Shown: one piece after another, positions 9,430 through 18,016 of the stretch
Layout: every line of letters begins with the position of its first letter
How positions within the stretch are numbered: the stretch's first letter is position 1
Source: Winogradskyella helgolandensis
Lineage (GTDB): Bacteria; Bacteroidota; Bacteroidia; Flavobacteriales; Flavobacteriaceae
Reading direction: 5' to 3'
DNA: 64,000 bases
Assembly: GCF_013404085.1 (NCBI RefSeq)
Contig: NZ_JABFHO010000001.1
Coordinates: forward strand, 868,001-932,000
The notes under the pieces: generated by a model
What the model was told of the DNA's origin: nothing
Seen by the model: only the letters and a program-made list of their open reading frames with translations
Database searches by the model: none
Program-made: the position numbers and the translations under genes

Positions 9430-10203
9430 ATGAAACCACTAGTTTCTATCATAACTCCGATGTATAACAATGCTAATGTCATAGAGAGAACCATTAGTAG
9501 TGTACTCAATCAAACGTATCCTAATTGGGAGTTGCTTTTGGTAGATGATGCATCTACAGATCAGATTAAGGCTATTTTAAAGCCATATATTGATAAAGAC
9601 TCAAGAATTAAGCTATATAGCCACAAAAATAATAAAGGTGCGGCAAAGGCGAGAAATTTAGGAACTAAAATGGCTTTGGGTAATTATATTGCGTTTTTAG
9701 ATGCAGACGACCTTTGGGAAAGCAATAAACTTCAATTACAAGTAGCACAACTTAAAAGCAATAATACTGATGTCTGTTTTGGAAGTTATGAATGGATTGA
9801 TTCTGAAGGGGATCCACTAAATAAAAAAGTCCATGCTTTAAAATCACTTACTTACAAAAAGCTACTGAAAGCAAATTATATAGGTAACTTAACAGGAATT
9901 TATAATTGTGAAAAATTAGGTAAAATATACACGAAAGATTTAAAAAAACGGCAAGATTGGTTACTGTGGTTAGAAGCTTTAAAACGAAGTGAAAAGCCAG
10001 CAATAGGTATTACTAAAACAATAGCCTATTACAGAATTACAGAAGGGTCGCTCTCATCAAATAAAACGAGTCTTATAAAACACAACTTTAATGTCTATAG
10101 AGTTGGTTTGGGGTTTTCGTTCCTAAAATCTGTAGTATATCTAATTCAATTCTTCAATGAACATTTGTTTGTAAAAAAACGATTGATTAAGCCTATAACT
10201 TAG
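9430..10203 (+). CDS. Family 2 glycosyltransferase
   Basis: 257 residues with classical GT2 motifs: VSIITPMYNN at the N-terminus, LVDDAS at about 37-42, LDADD at about 90-94, and RQDWLLWLEAL, in which the RQDW/QDW type motif holds the catalytic Asp. It resembles short capsular GT2 enzymes that act on galactose or N-acetyl sugars, but the substrate cannot be read from sequence. It ends the plus-strand polysaccharide run. Its last 11 bases overlap the 3' end of the convergent CapK-like gene. Confidence 0.85.
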   Translation: MKPLVSIITPMYNNANVIERTISSVLNQTYPNWELLLVDDASTDQIKAILKPYIDKDSRIKLYSHKNNKGAAKARNLGTKMALGNYIAFLDADDLWESNKLQLQVAQLKSNNTDVCFGSYEWIDSEGDPLNKKVHALKSLTYKKLLKANYIGNLTGIYNCEKLGKIYTKDLKKRQDWLLWLEALKRSEKPAIGITKTIAYYRITEGSLSSNKTSLIKHNFNVYRVGLGFSFLKSVVYLIQFFNEHLFVKKRLIKPIT

Positions 10204-11500
10204 AAACAAACTGTTTTAATTTTCCGGATTTTGAGCGTTTTAGTTTGTTTAAGCGTTCAAAGCTGACGGTGATTCCAGATTCCAAGTAGCGTTCTATTTC
10301 TGAGGTAATGAGTGTTCTCTTTTTAGGTGAGAGTTCATCTCTACTCACAAATTTTATTTTAAAATGATCTAAAGCCAGTTGCTCAATTATAAATTCTGAA
10401 ACATTACCATCATTTTCAATCACGCTTTTTGTAATGTAGTAAAATGTAAGTCCAGCTGCTTTTTTTCCGCTTGGTAGTTGTACAATATCATTTGTTCTGC
10501 CAGTGAGATGCTTTAAAATAGGCTTTTTGAGAGTGCTTTCTTTGCTGAGGACACCAACATCACCAACATCATAACGTATTAGTGGATGTGCTTTATTGAA
10601 AAAGGAGGTAATAACAATTCGACCTTCTTCACCATATGGTAAAACCGTATTATTTTTATCTAGAATTTCAACATACAAGGTTTCACTATTAACTTGCCAT
10701 TCATCCTTTAGATTTTGAAAAGCAATTAAATCTAGTTCAGAAGCTCCATATTCGTTCACTACAGGCACACCAAAATAAGTTTCCATAAGAGATTTATCAT
10801 CATCAAATAACATTTCTGAAGTCACAATACAAACTTTTAAATTTGGACAAATTTGACTTAAAACCAAACCTTTTTGTTTTAAAAATTTAGCAAATTGAAC
10901 TATTGAACTGGTGTAACCGTTGATGAAGTCAAATTCAGATTTTTTAAATTTTGTCAAGGCATTTTCAAAAGCAGCATCACTCAAGTCAAACACCGAAAAT
11001 CGAAATCTATTGCTAAAATAGTCCTTCAACCGTTCCTTATAATAGCCTTTTTTATCTAAAGGAATCCCATAAAATCGTGCTTGTTTGGATGTGTTAAAAT
11101 CTATACCATACCAACCAAACCGGTTCATAATTTCTGCCCAAGTCAACGCATGGCACCATTTGTCTTTTGCAAAAATAAAAGGATCACCAGAGCTTCCAGA
11201 TGTTTTATTTATATAGACATTTTTAGGTGTAAATCCATCACTTAAGCGTTGTTCTAATGGTTGCTGTAAATGTCGTTTTGTAATAATTGGTACTGAATTC
11301 CAATCGTTGATATCAATTGATTTTCCTAAGGTTTTGTAGAAGGAATTATGCTCCAAATGATACGTAATAGTGGCTCTTTTCTGATCTTCAATATAAGTTT
11401 CAAACTCCGAATCATTTTTCGCTTGAATTTCAGCTAAAGCAATTTTAGCCTTGTCAATATCAAAGCCATTTACTTTTAAGGTAAAATCGAATAATCGCAA
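10193..11500 (-). CDS. CapK-like AMP-forming synthetase (phenylacetate-CoA ligase superfamily)
   Basis: 435 residues with adenylate-forming enzyme motifs: the phosphate-binding loop NKTSGSSGDPF near residue 110, NEYGASEL (the YGxTE-type motif), YDVGDVG and LTGRTND. Relatives named CapK occur in capsule clusters and probably activate a carboxylic acid for attachment to the polysaccharide. That role is inference here. It is on the opposite strand to the other polysaccharide genes and overlaps the GT2 gene tail by 11 nt. Its promoter side faces the purD promoter region. Confidence 0.75.
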   Translation of the reverse strand: MRLFDFTLKVNGFDIDKAKIALAEIQAKNDSEFETYIEDQKRATITYHLEHNSFYKTLGKSIDINDWNSVPIITKRHLQQPLEQRLSDGFTPKNVYINKTSGSSGDPFIFAKDKWCHALTWAEIMNRFGWYGIDFNTSKQARFYGIPLDKKGYYKERLKDYFSNRFRFSVFDLSDAAFENALTKFKKSEFDFINGYTSSIVQFAKFLKQKGLVLSQICPNLKVCIVTSEMLFDDDKSLMETYFGVPVVNEYGASELDLIAFQNLKDEWQVNSETLYVEILDKNNTVLPYGEEGRIVITSFFNKAHPLIRYDVGDVGVLSKESTLKKPILKHLTGRTNDIVQLPSGKKAAGLTFYYITKSVIENDGNVSEFIIEQLALDHFKIKFVSRDELSPKKRTLITSEIERYLESGITVSFERLNKLKRSKSGKLKQFVSKL

Positions 11501-11534
11501 AGTGTTTTTTGCCTTTAAGGTTTCCGTAAATTAA

Positions 11535-11566
11535 TTGTTTTTTAAACTTAAAACCAATTATTTTTG
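11535..11566 (+). promoter_or_regulatory. Bacteroidota-type promoter for purD
   Basis: TTG at 11535-11537 is followed after 21 nt by TATTTTTG at 11559-11566, matching the TTG / TAnnTTTG pattern of Bacteroidota sigma-ABfr promoters. The predicted transcript would start about 10 nt before the ATG at 11585. Confidence 0.55.
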
Positions 11567-11584
11567 CCTAAAGAAATTTTAGAC

Positions 11585-12856
11585 ATGAATATTTTAGTAC
11601 TTGGCTCAGGAGGAAGAGAACACACATTTGCATGGAAATTAGCACAAAGTGACCGTTGTAAGGGACTTTTTGTAGCTCCAGGAAACTCAGGAACAAAAGC
11701 AATTGCAACGAACTTAAATATTGGTGTTACCGATTTTAAAGCCATTAAATCTGCGGTTTTAGAACATAAAATAGATTTGGTAGTCGTTGGGCCAGAAGAT
11801 CCATTAGTACAAGGTATTCACGATTTCTTTTTAGAAGATGATACCATAAAGCATGTTGGAGTTATTGGACCACAACAGGCTGCAGCAGAATTAGAAGGCA
11901 GTAAAGAGTTTGCTAAAGAGTTTATGATGCGTCATAACATTCCCACAGCAGCTTATGAGAGTTTCACTAAAGCTAATGTAGAAGATGGTTACAAATTTTT
12001 AGAGACTTTAAAACCACCATACGTTTTGAAAGCTGATGGTTTAGCAGCAGGAAAAGGAGTGTTAATCCTAAACGATCTACAAGAAGCTAAAGATGAACTC
12101 AAAAGTATGTTGGTCGATGCTAAATTTGGTGACGCGAGTACCAAAGTGGTTATCGAAGAATTTTTAGACGGTATTGAATTGAGTTGTTTTGTTTTAACCG
12201 ACGGAAAAGATTACAAAATTTTGCCAACGGCTAAAGATTATAAACGTATTGGAGAAGGAGATACAGGTTTAAATACAGGTGGTATGGGAGCGGTTTCACC
12301 AGTGCCATTTGCGACAAAAGAATTTTTAGATAAAATTGAAAACCAAGTTGTAATACCTACAGTAGAAGGTTTAAAGAAAGATAACTTACCTTATGTTGGG
12401 TTTATTTTTATTGGTTTAATTAAAGTTGGAGATGATCCAAAAGTAATTGAATACAATGTTAGAATGGGTGATCCTGAAACTGAAGTCGTTTTACCAAGAT
12501 TAAAAACCGATTTGGTAGCTATTTTTGAAGCGATGGCAAACCAAACATTATCAGAAGTAACTATTGATATTGATGAACGCGCTGCAACAACCGTAATGTT
12601 GGTGTCTGGTGGTTATCCTGAAGCTTACGAGAAAGGAAAAGAAATTACAGGATTAGAAAATATTACAGATTCTATAGCTTTTCATGCAGGAGCAGTTGAA
12701 AACGATGGAAAAGTTATAACGTCTGGTGGGCGTGTAATAGCAATTACGTCTTATGGCAATACGTATTCTGAAGCCATAAAAAAATCTTATCAAAGTATAG
12801 AAAGTCTACATTTTGATAAGATGTATTACCGTAAGGATATTGGATTTGATTTATAG
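11585..12856 (+). CDS. purD: Phosphoribosylamine-glycine ligase (GAR synthetase)
   Basis: 423 residues of the ATP-grasp enzyme that joins phosphoribosylamine and glycine in purine biosynthesis step 2. Family motifs are NILVLGSGGREH at the N-terminus, GPEDPLVQGI, KADGLAAGKGV, EFLDGIELSCF, GMGAVSP and YNVRMGDPETE. The ATG at 11585 is preferred over an in-frame TTG at 11564 because the protein then begins with the canonical MNILVLG, and the TTG lies inside the promoter -7 element. The last 6 bases overlap the convergent small gene at 12851. Length is normal for the family. Confidence 0.96.
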   Translation: MNILVLGSGGREHTFAWKLAQSDRCKGLFVAPGNSGTKAIATNLNIGVTDFKAIKSAVLEHKIDLVVVGPEDPLVQGIHDFFLEDDTIKHVGVIGPQQAAAELEGSKEFAKEFMMRHNIPTAAYESFTKANVEDGYKFLETLKPPYVLKADGLAAGKGVLILNDLQEAKDELKSMLVDAKFGDASTKVVIEEFLDGIELSCFVLTDGKDYKILPTAKDYKRIGEGDTGLNTGGMGAVSPVPFATKEFLDKIENQVVIPTVEGLKKDNLPYVGFIFIGLIKVGDDPKVIEYNVRMGDPETEVVLPRLKTDLVAIFEAMANQTLSEVTIDIDERAATTVMLVSGGYPEAYEKGKEITGLENITDSIAFHAGAVENDGKVITSGGRVIAITSYGNTYSEAIKKSYQSIESLHFDKMYYRKDIGFDL

Positions 12857-13078
12857 AAAAGAATGTGAAGATATACTTTTGTCTTCTTCATTATTATCAT
12901 TGAATTTTTTAAGCTGTAGCATCCAATACACAAATGCAACGATGCCAATAAACATAAATATCCACGACATAATATTAGCAGCAAACCAGCTTTCTAACTC
13001 TAATGCTTTAAGTGCATCAAATGGAGCAAATAACACGTTTACAAATAAATCCGCTATTCCGTTAAAGAAATCACTCAT
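12851..13078 (-). CDS. Small membrane protein of flavobacteria (DUF6341-like)
   Basis: 75 residues with an amphipathic N-terminal part, one clear membrane helix near residues 35-55 (MSWIFMFIGIVAFVYWM) and a charged, Asp/Glu/Lys-rich C-terminus. The ATG at 13078 has a normal spacer. I recall a conserved flavobacterial family of this size (DUF6341) next to a DUF6427 protein and upp, which fits this neighbourhood, but the name is from memory. Function is unknown. It overlaps the purD tail by 6 nt and is divergent from the membrane protein at 13306. Confidence 0.65.
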   Translation of the reverse strand: MSDFFNGIADLFVNVLFAPFDALKALELESWFAANIMSWIFMFIGIVAFVYWMLQLKKFNDNNEEDKSISSHSFL

Positions 13079-13095
13079 AACTTTATAAATTTACA

Positions 13096-13116
13096 CCAAT
13101 TCTAATTTTGAATTGG
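13096..13116. repeat. 7-bp inverted repeat upstream of the small membrane gene
   Basis: CCAATTC, a 7-nt spacer, then GAATTGG form a perfect inverted repeat 18-38 nt upstream of the ATG at 13078. It could be an operator or a 5'-UTR hairpin of that gene. Confidence 0.4.
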
Positions 13117-13202
13117 GATTGAGCAGCAAAAATACAAAAAGAAATGAGACTCTTATAAATGTGTGGTTAGAATTTTTATTGGATATTTTGGGTTCAGAAT
13201 GG

Positions 13203-13246
13203 ATTATAATTTTGAGCATAGCATCGTTAAGGTTCAAAATTATAAT
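13203..13246. repeat. 13-bp perfect inverted repeat in a divergent intergenic region
   Basis: ATTATAATTTTGA at 13203-13215 and its exact complement TCAAAATTATAAT at 13234-13246 flank an 18-nt spacer. There is no T-run on either side, so it is not an obvious terminator. It lies between the divergent genes at 13078 and 13306. Confidence 0.5.
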
Positions 13247-13305
13247 GTAATTATGTCCGTAAAGAGGCATAAAAAAATAAATGGCATATTTATAAGCGTC
13301 TTTTT

Positions 13306-14223
13306 ATGATTACAAGTGTTTTTAATAAATCTAAGCCCATAAACTTCATAATTGTTGCGGTTTATGTTTCCCTTTTATTTGTAATTACGAACTACAACTT
13401 ACTTTTTTCGGACCTAAACACGTCTTTAGCAACGCTTTTTAAATGGGTGATTACGTTGTTTTTAGTTTTTTTAATTGACTTTATTGTCTCTAAAAATAAT
13501 CTAACCCAAAGAAATAGTTACGCTATTATGACTTTTGGTTTATTGTTTGGGATGTTTCCAGAAGCAATGATGCACACAAATATATTGCTGGCTAACCTGT
13601 TTATCTTTTTTGCTTTAAGACGATTGATAAGCTTGCATTCTATCCTTCACGTTAAAAAGAAGTTGTTTGATGCGGCCTTCTGGATTGTATTAGCGGCTTT
13701 ATTCTATTTCTGGGCGATTCTGTTTTTTGCTTTAGTAATTGTAGCACTAATTTACCATTCTCAAAACGATTTTAAGAACGTTATTATTCCTTTCATGGGT
13801 GCAGCAACAGTTATAATATTACTTTTAGTATATAATATTTTAGTGGATGATGTGTACTTAAAACCTACTAATTTTAAACGGTATGCAAGTTTAGATTTTA
13901 CAGCTTATGATAGTAAAGAAAATATTCTAAAACTCACAGTGTTATTTACATCGTATGTATGGACGCTTGTTTACTTTTTTAAAAATATTCCAGATAAAAA
14001 TAAGAAATTAAAACCCTCTTATTTCTTAATCGCTTGGGCTTCTATAATTGCTATTTTAGTGGCTATTATAGCGCCTACAAAAAACGGAAGTGAATTTCTG
14101 TTTTTATTTGCTCCCTTTTCAATAATAATGGCAAACTATATTGAAGTGATTTCAGAACGTTGGTTTAAGGAAGTTTTTGTAGCGCTTTTAGTCATTGCAC
14201 CCATTGTGGGTTTATTGTTGTAA
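13306..14223 (+). CDS. Polytopic membrane protein (DUF6427-like)
   Basis: 305 residues with about nine hydrophobic segments and a start MITSVFNKSKP that I associate with the flavobacterial family DUF6427 (from memory). No enzymatic motif is visible. A conserved KPTNFKRYASLDF stretch lies in the central loop. It is convergent with upp and overlaps its 3' end by 12 nt. The pairing with the small membrane protein at 12851 suggests that the two work together, but the role is unknown. Confidence 0.6.
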   Translation: MITSVFNKSKPINFIIVAVYVSLLFVITNYNLLFSDLNTSLATLFKWVITLFLVFLIDFIVSKNNLTQRNSYAIMTFGLLFGMFPEAMMHTNILLANLFIFFALRRLISLHSILHVKKKLFDAAFWIVLAALFYFWAILFFALVIVALIYHSQNDFKNVIIPFMGAATVIILLLVYNILVDDVYLKPTNFKRYASLDFTAYDSKENILKLTVLFTSYVWTLVYFFKNIPDKNKKLKPSYFLIAWASIIAILVAIIAPTKNGSEFLFLFAPFSIIMANYIEVISERWFKEVFVALLVIAPIVGLLL

Positions 14224-14871
14224 CTTGTTTCCAAAGGCTAAATCACCGGCATCACCTAATCCTGGAATAATATATCCTTTTTCATTTAAACTATCATCTA
14301 TAGCAGCAATCCAAAGTTTAACATCAGCATCAAAAGCATTAGACACGTAATCAACACCTTCTTGAGCACCAATAATACTTACTAGATGAATGTCTTTAGG
14401 AGTGCCAAAGGGTTTTAAAGCTTCAAATGTTGCAAGCATTGATTGTCCTGTGGCTAACATAGGATCAGCTAATATTAATGTTTTACCCTCTAAACTAGGG
14501 CAAGCTAAATATTCTACTATAATTTCAAAGCTTTCAGGATCGTGCTTATGATGTCTATAAGCTGAAATAAAAGCATTCTCCGCAGCATCAAAATAATTAA
14601 GTAATCCATTATGAAGAGGAACACCCGCTCTTAAAATGGAACATAGCACAATGTCTTTTTTATGTAAAACGGTTTCAGAAGCTCCCAAAGGCGTTTCAAT
14701 ATTATGAGTTTCAAACTGAAGCGATTTACTTAATTCATAACCCATAATTTCGCCAATACGTTCTATATTTCTTCTAAAGCGCATACTGTCTTTTTGAATT
14801 GTTTTATCTCTTAGTTCAGACATAAAAGTATTTAAGATTGAAGGCGTTTCAGAAAGGTTATGAATTTGCAT
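14212..14871 (-). CDS. upp: Uracil phosphoribosyltransferase
   Basis: 219 residues. The PRPP-binding motif is ADPMLATGQSM (canonical VDPMLATGGS), preceded by SILRAGVPLHNGLL and followed by the C-terminal uracil-binding segment YIIPGLGDAGDLAFG. The enzyme salvages uracil to UMP with PRPP. The start ATG at 14871 gives a normal N-terminus. Its 3' end overlaps the convergent membrane protein gene by 12 nt. Confidence 0.93.
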   Translation of the reverse strand: MQIHNLSETPSILNTFMSELRDKTIQKDSMRFRRNIERIGEIMGYELSKSLQFETHNIETPLGASETVLHKKDIVLCSILRAGVPLHNGLLNYFDAAENAFISAYRHHKHDPESFEIIVEYLACPSLEGKTLILADPMLATGQSMLATFEALKPFGTPKDIHLVSIIGAQEGVDYVSNAFDADVKLWIAAIDDSLNEKGYIIPGLGDAGDLAFGNKLQQ

Positions 14872-14913
14872 ATTACGGGAATTGGTTCAGTCGTTAAAGT
14901 TAATAATTCCTAC

Positions 14914-14921
14914 TATATTTG
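14914..14921 (+). promoter_or_regulatory. Candidate -7 element upstream of the DUF4254 gene
   Basis: TATATTTG at 14914-14921 matches TAnnTTTG, 22 nt before the ATG at 14944. No TTG at a proper distance was found, so support is partial. Confidence 0.4.
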
Positions 14922-14943
14922 TAAACATTAAATCAATTTCATT

Positions 14944-15552
14944 ATGTTTTCACAAAAAGCAAACGCTATATTTCAAGAGGTTATTGAGACTTATAAAGTT
15001 TTAGATACCGTAGATCAGCCTTTTACAAACAAGTATGATAAAAACGATGATCTTATTGCGCATTTATTATATAGAAAATCTTGGATAGATACTGTTCAAT
15101 GGGCTTACGAAGATATTATTAGAGATCCAAACATCGATCCGGTAGCAGCTTTAAAGTTGAAACGAATGATTGATGCCTCTAACCAAGATAGAACGGATAC
15201 GGTTGAATATATCGATAGTTATTTTTTAAATAAATACAAAGACGTAACCGTAAAACCAGATGCTAAAATCAATTCTGAAAGTCCAGCTTGGGCAATCGAT
15301 CGTTTGTCAATTTTAGCACTAAAAATTTATCACATGCACCTCGAAACTGTAAGAGATGATGCTAGTGATGCACATAAAGCAGCGTGCCAAACAAAACTTA
15401 ATGTTTTATTAGAACAGCGTGTAGATTTAAGCACTGCGATAGACGATATGCTTAACGATATTTCAAATGGAGATAAGTACATGAAAGTTTATAAGCAAAT
15501 GAAAATGTACAATGATAATGAACTAAACCCTGTTTTGAGGGGACAGAAATAG
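14944..15552 (+). CDS. DUF4254 family protein
   Basis: 202 residues, soluble, mainly helical, with no signal peptide. The segment NKYDKNDDLIAHLLYRKSWI followed by DTVQWAYEDIIRDP is characteristic of the Bacteroidota DUF4254 family, which usually sits beside glycosyltransferase genes for lipopolysaccharide. The next gene here is indeed a GT9 heptosyltransferase-like enzyme, 48 nt away. The biochemical role is unknown. Its own promoter candidate lies at 14914. Confidence 0.75.
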   Translation: MFSQKANAIFQEVIETYKVLDTVDQPFTNKYDKNDDLIAHLLYRKSWIDTVQWAYEDIIRDPNIDPVAALKLKRMIDASNQDRTDTVEYIDSYFLNKYKDVTVKPDAKINSESPAWAIDRLSILALKIYHMHLETVRDDASDAHKAACQTKLNVLLEQRVDLSTAIDDMLNDISNGDKYMKVYKQMKMYNDNELNPVLRGQK

Positions 15553-15558
15553 TTCGTG

Positions 15559-15590
15559 AACCTGTTGGGTTTTTAAAACCTGACAGGTTT
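15559..15590. repeat. Palindromic repeat, copy 1 (ACCTGnCAGGT family)
   Basis: Arms AACCTGTTGGGTTTT and AAAACCTGACAGGTT face each other across one base. The left arm differs from perfect symmetry by a TG where CA would be expected (partly rescued by a G-U pair). It lies between the DUF4254 and GT9 genes. Three relatives lie within the next 2.9 kb. Confidence 0.75.
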
Positions 15591-15600
15591 GTACAAAATT

Positions 15601-16617
15601 ATGCAAAAACCAAAACACATACTTGTCCTTAGGTTTTCTGCAATGGGAGATGTTGCAATGACAGTTCCTATTTTGCGAGCATTGACAACACAGTATCCCG
15701 AATTAAAAATAACAGTCGTTACAAGATCCTTTTTTAAACCCTTTTTTCAAGATTTAGAAAATGTAACCGTTTATGAACCTGATTTTAAAGGCAAGCATAA
15801 AGGTGTTTTAGGGCTTTATAAATTATCTAAAGAACTTAAAGCATTAAATTTTGATGCTGTAGCTGATCTGCATAATGTTCTACGTAGTAAAATTTTAAAG
15901 TTTTTTTTCTTCGGAAAAAAAGTGGTGCAATTAGATAAAGGTCGAGCCGAAAAAAAAGCGCTTACGACTGGTCAATTATTTCGGCAATTAAAAACCACAC
16001 ACCAACGCTATGCTGATGTTTTTGAAGCTTTGGGATATTCCATAGAGGTATTACAACCTGTATTTCCAAATCCAAAACAATTATCAGAAAAATTAAATGG
16101 TTTTATTTCAAATAAAGATTTCAAAACTATTGGAATTGCACCTTTTGCAGCACACGAAAGTAAGATGTATCCTTTAGCTCAAATGGAACGTGTTATTGAG
16201 GCGCTTTCTAAAGAGTACAACATCATTTTATTCGGTGGAGGAAACAAAGAAATTCAGATTTTAAATGACCTTGAAGCAAAGTTCCAAAGCGTAAAATCTG
16301 TAGCAGGAAAGTTAAATTTAGAAGAAGAACTACTTCTTATTTCAAATTTAGATCTCATGCTCGCTATGGATTCTGGTAATGCACACATGGCTGCAATGTT
16401 GGGTAAAAAAGTAATTACAATTTGGGGTGTAACGCATCCTTTTGCTGGTTTTGCACCTTTCAATCAGCCTATAGATTTTGCGCTTACCGCAGACAGAGAA
16501 GATTTTCCTTTAATACCTACCTCTATTTACGGTAATAAATTCCCTGATGGTTATAAGAATGCAGCTGGTAGTGTTTCTGAAGTAGAAATCATTTCAAAAA
16601 TTAAAGCAGTTATATAA
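15601..16617 (+). CDS. Family 9 glycosyltransferase (heptosyltransferase-like)
   Basis: 338 residues from ATG 15601. An in-frame TTG at 15589 exists, but it lies inside the palindromic repeat, so the ATG (MQKPKHILVLRFSAMGD) is preferred. GT9 hallmarks are RFSAMGDVAMTVP at the N-terminus, ADLHNVLRS, IGIAPFAAHESKMYP, and the C-terminal donor site AMDSGNAHMAAMLGK with TIWGVTHPFAG. It would add a heptose or related sugar to the lipid A core on the cytoplasmic side. It pairs with the DUF4254 gene upstream and is followed at once by a repeat element. Confidence 0.88.
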   Translation: MQKPKHILVLRFSAMGDVAMTVPILRALTTQYPELKITVVTRSFFKPFFQDLENVTVYEPDFKGKHKGVLGLYKLSKELKALNFDAVADLHNVLRSKILKFFFFGKKVVQLDKGRAEKKALTTGQLFRQLKTTHQRYADVFEALGYSIEVLQPVFPNPKQLSEKLNGFISNKDFKTIGIAPFAAHESKMYPLAQMERVIEALSKEYNIILFGGGNKEIQILNDLEAKFQSVKSVAGKLNLEEELLLISNLDLMLAMDSGNAHMAAMLGKKVITIWGVTHPFAGFAPFNQPIDFALTADREDFPLIPTSIYGNKFPDGYKNAAGSVSEVEIISKIKAVI

Positions 16618-16620
16618 AAC

Positions 16621-16732
16621 TTCTCGATACAATTTTTTCCTGCCTCAAAAATCACGCGAAGTGACATTATTTCTTTTAATCACTATTCGTCAGATCGAGT
16701 GACATTCGTTTTTTAGAATTTCGTATCGAGAA
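16621..16732. repeat. 112-bp MITE-like intergenic element
   Basis: TTCTCGATAC at 16621-16630 and its exact complement GTATCGAGAA at 16723-16732 bound 92 bases that contain TCAC-n5-GTGA and a direct repeat of GTGACATT. No coding frame is seen. It begins 4 nt after the GT9 stop. I recall similar dispersed CTCGATAC elements in flavobacterial genomes, but only one copy is seen here. Confidence 0.6.
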
Positions 16733-16747
16733 CTTTTGATCATAAAA

Positions 16748-16780
16748 AGACCTTTCAGGTTTTTAAAACTTGAAAGGTCT
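16748..16780. repeat. Palindromic repeat, copy 2
   Basis: AGACCTTTCAGGTTTT and AAAACTTGAAAGGTCT form a near-perfect inverted repeat around a single T, with one mismatch next to the centre. It shares its outer and central parts with the copies at 15559, 17964 and 18384. Confidence 0.75.
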
Positions 16781-16865
16781 AAGGTTTTTTAAAATTTACG
16801 TAAAATGATGTTTAGATAAGTAAGAATCCAATGATCCAAAAATCTAACTAATCTAATAATCTAGA

Positions 16866-17924
16866 TTAAACGTCATCATAATCAACAGCCACGGTAGTTG
16901 ATGTAGGATGCGCTTGGCAAGTCAAAATTAATCCTTCAGCAACTTCGCTATCTGTTAAAATATTATTCTGACGCATTTCGGCAGTACCTTCTGTAACCTT
17001 AGCAATACAACTACTACAAATTCCTCCTTGACAAGAATAAGGGGCATCGATATCTTGTTTTAAAGCGGCTTCAAGAATCGTTTGTTTTTGTGACATATTG
17101 AATTCGAATTCCTCTTCATCAACCACCACTTTGATTTTTGTTTCACCTGAAGGTAAATCAGTAGCAATATCAGAACCCGCTTCAACAGGAGCTGTAAATA
17201 ATTCAAATTTAATCGCTTTTTCCTTTACACCATTTTCGATTAAAACATCTTTAACGGTATGAATCATTTGTTCTGGACCACAGAGGTAGAAGTTTTCAAT
17301 CGTAACTCCTTTGTATTTATTTTTAACGATGAGGTTTACTGTGCTTTTTTCGATGCGTCCAAATAAGGCATCAGTTTCTTGTGATTGACTGTAAATAAAA
17401 TGGGCATGAAAACGGTTAGCATATTGTTTTTTTAGTTGCAATAATTCTTCAATGAACATCGCGTCAGATAACGTTTTGTTACCATAAACTAATATGAAAT
17501 TACTAAACGGTTCTTCCTCTAAAAGAGTTTTAGCAATACTAAGCACTGGAGTAATTCCGCTTCCGGCAACAAAGGCAGCAATAGTTCTGGTTTTGGCAGC
17601 ATTAGCTTCAAATACAAAACGACCATTTGGTTCTGCAACCTCTAATACATCACCTGCTTTTAAGATAGTGTTGGCGTAAACAGAAAATGTTCCACCTTCA
17701 ACAGCTTTTACAGCAACAGTAACGTTTCCGCTATTTTGAGACGCACAGATAGAATAATCTCTACGGATGTCTTCGCCATTAATAGTAGTTTTTAAGGTAA
17801 TATATTGTCCGGCTTTAAAGCTAAATTTTTCCTTAAGGTTCTCAGGGATGTCAAAGGTAATGGCTACTGAACTGTCCGTTACTTTATCAACTGATTTTAT
17901 AGTGAGTGAATGAAAATGTGACAT
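16866..17924 (-). CDS. Ferredoxin-type oxidoreductase with C-terminal [2Fe-2S] domain (PaaE-like)
   Basis: 352 residues in the order FAD-binding barrel, NAD(P)-binding domain, plant-type ferredoxin. The FAD site is RRDYSICASQ near residue 55. The nucleotide domain has VAGSGITPVLS and FYLCGPEQMI. The cluster ligands are in SCQGGICSSC plus a distal Cys in LTCQAHP. It resembles PaaE, the reductase of phenylacetyl-CoA epoxidase, but no paa genes are nearby, so it may be a general reductase for another oxygenase or for lipid metabolism. It is monocistronic and divergent from the PadR module; palindromic repeats lie on both sides. Confidence 0.82.
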   Translation of the reverse strand: MSHFHSLTIKSVDKVTDSSVAITFDIPENLKEKFSFKAGQYITLKTTINGEDIRRDYSICASQNSGNVTVAVKAVEGGTFSVYANTILKAGDVLEVAEPNGRFVFEANAAKTRTIAAFVAGSGITPVLSIAKTLLEEEPFSNFILVYGNKTLSDAMFIEELLQLKKQYANRFHAHFIYSQSQETDALFGRIEKSTVNLIVKNKYKGVTIENFYLCGPEQMIHTVKDVLIENGVKEKAIKFELFTAPVEAGSDIATDLPSGETKIKVVVDEEEFEFNMSQKQTILEAALKQDIDAPYSCQGGICSSCIAKVTEGTAEMRQNNILTDSEVAEGLILTCQAHPTSTTVAVDYDDV

Positions 17925-17963
17925 TAAAAAATAATTTTTTGCAAAGATAACTAATCTTCCATA

Positions 17964-17994
17964 GACCTGACAGGTTTTTGAAACCTGTCAGGTA
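17964..17994. repeat. Palindromic repeat, copy 3
   Basis: ACCTGACAGGTTT and AAACCTGTCAGGT form the most symmetrical copy of the family, with a 3-nt centre. A short T-run follows on the plus strand, but no plus-strand gene lies upstream, so it is not assigned as a terminator. Confidence 0.8.
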
Positions 17995-18016
17995 TTTTTT
18001 ACATACCTAAGTTTCT

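Noticed and set aside
12813..13088. 91-codon plus-strand frame over the end of purD and the small membrane gene
   Set aside because: It is antisense to a small membrane protein with a clear helix and normal start; its own translation is low-complexity Ser/Asn/Leu.
17964..17994. Palindrome followed by T-run read as a terminator
   Set aside because: No plus-strand gene lies upstream, and three related copies without a gene-end role show it is a dispersed repeat.
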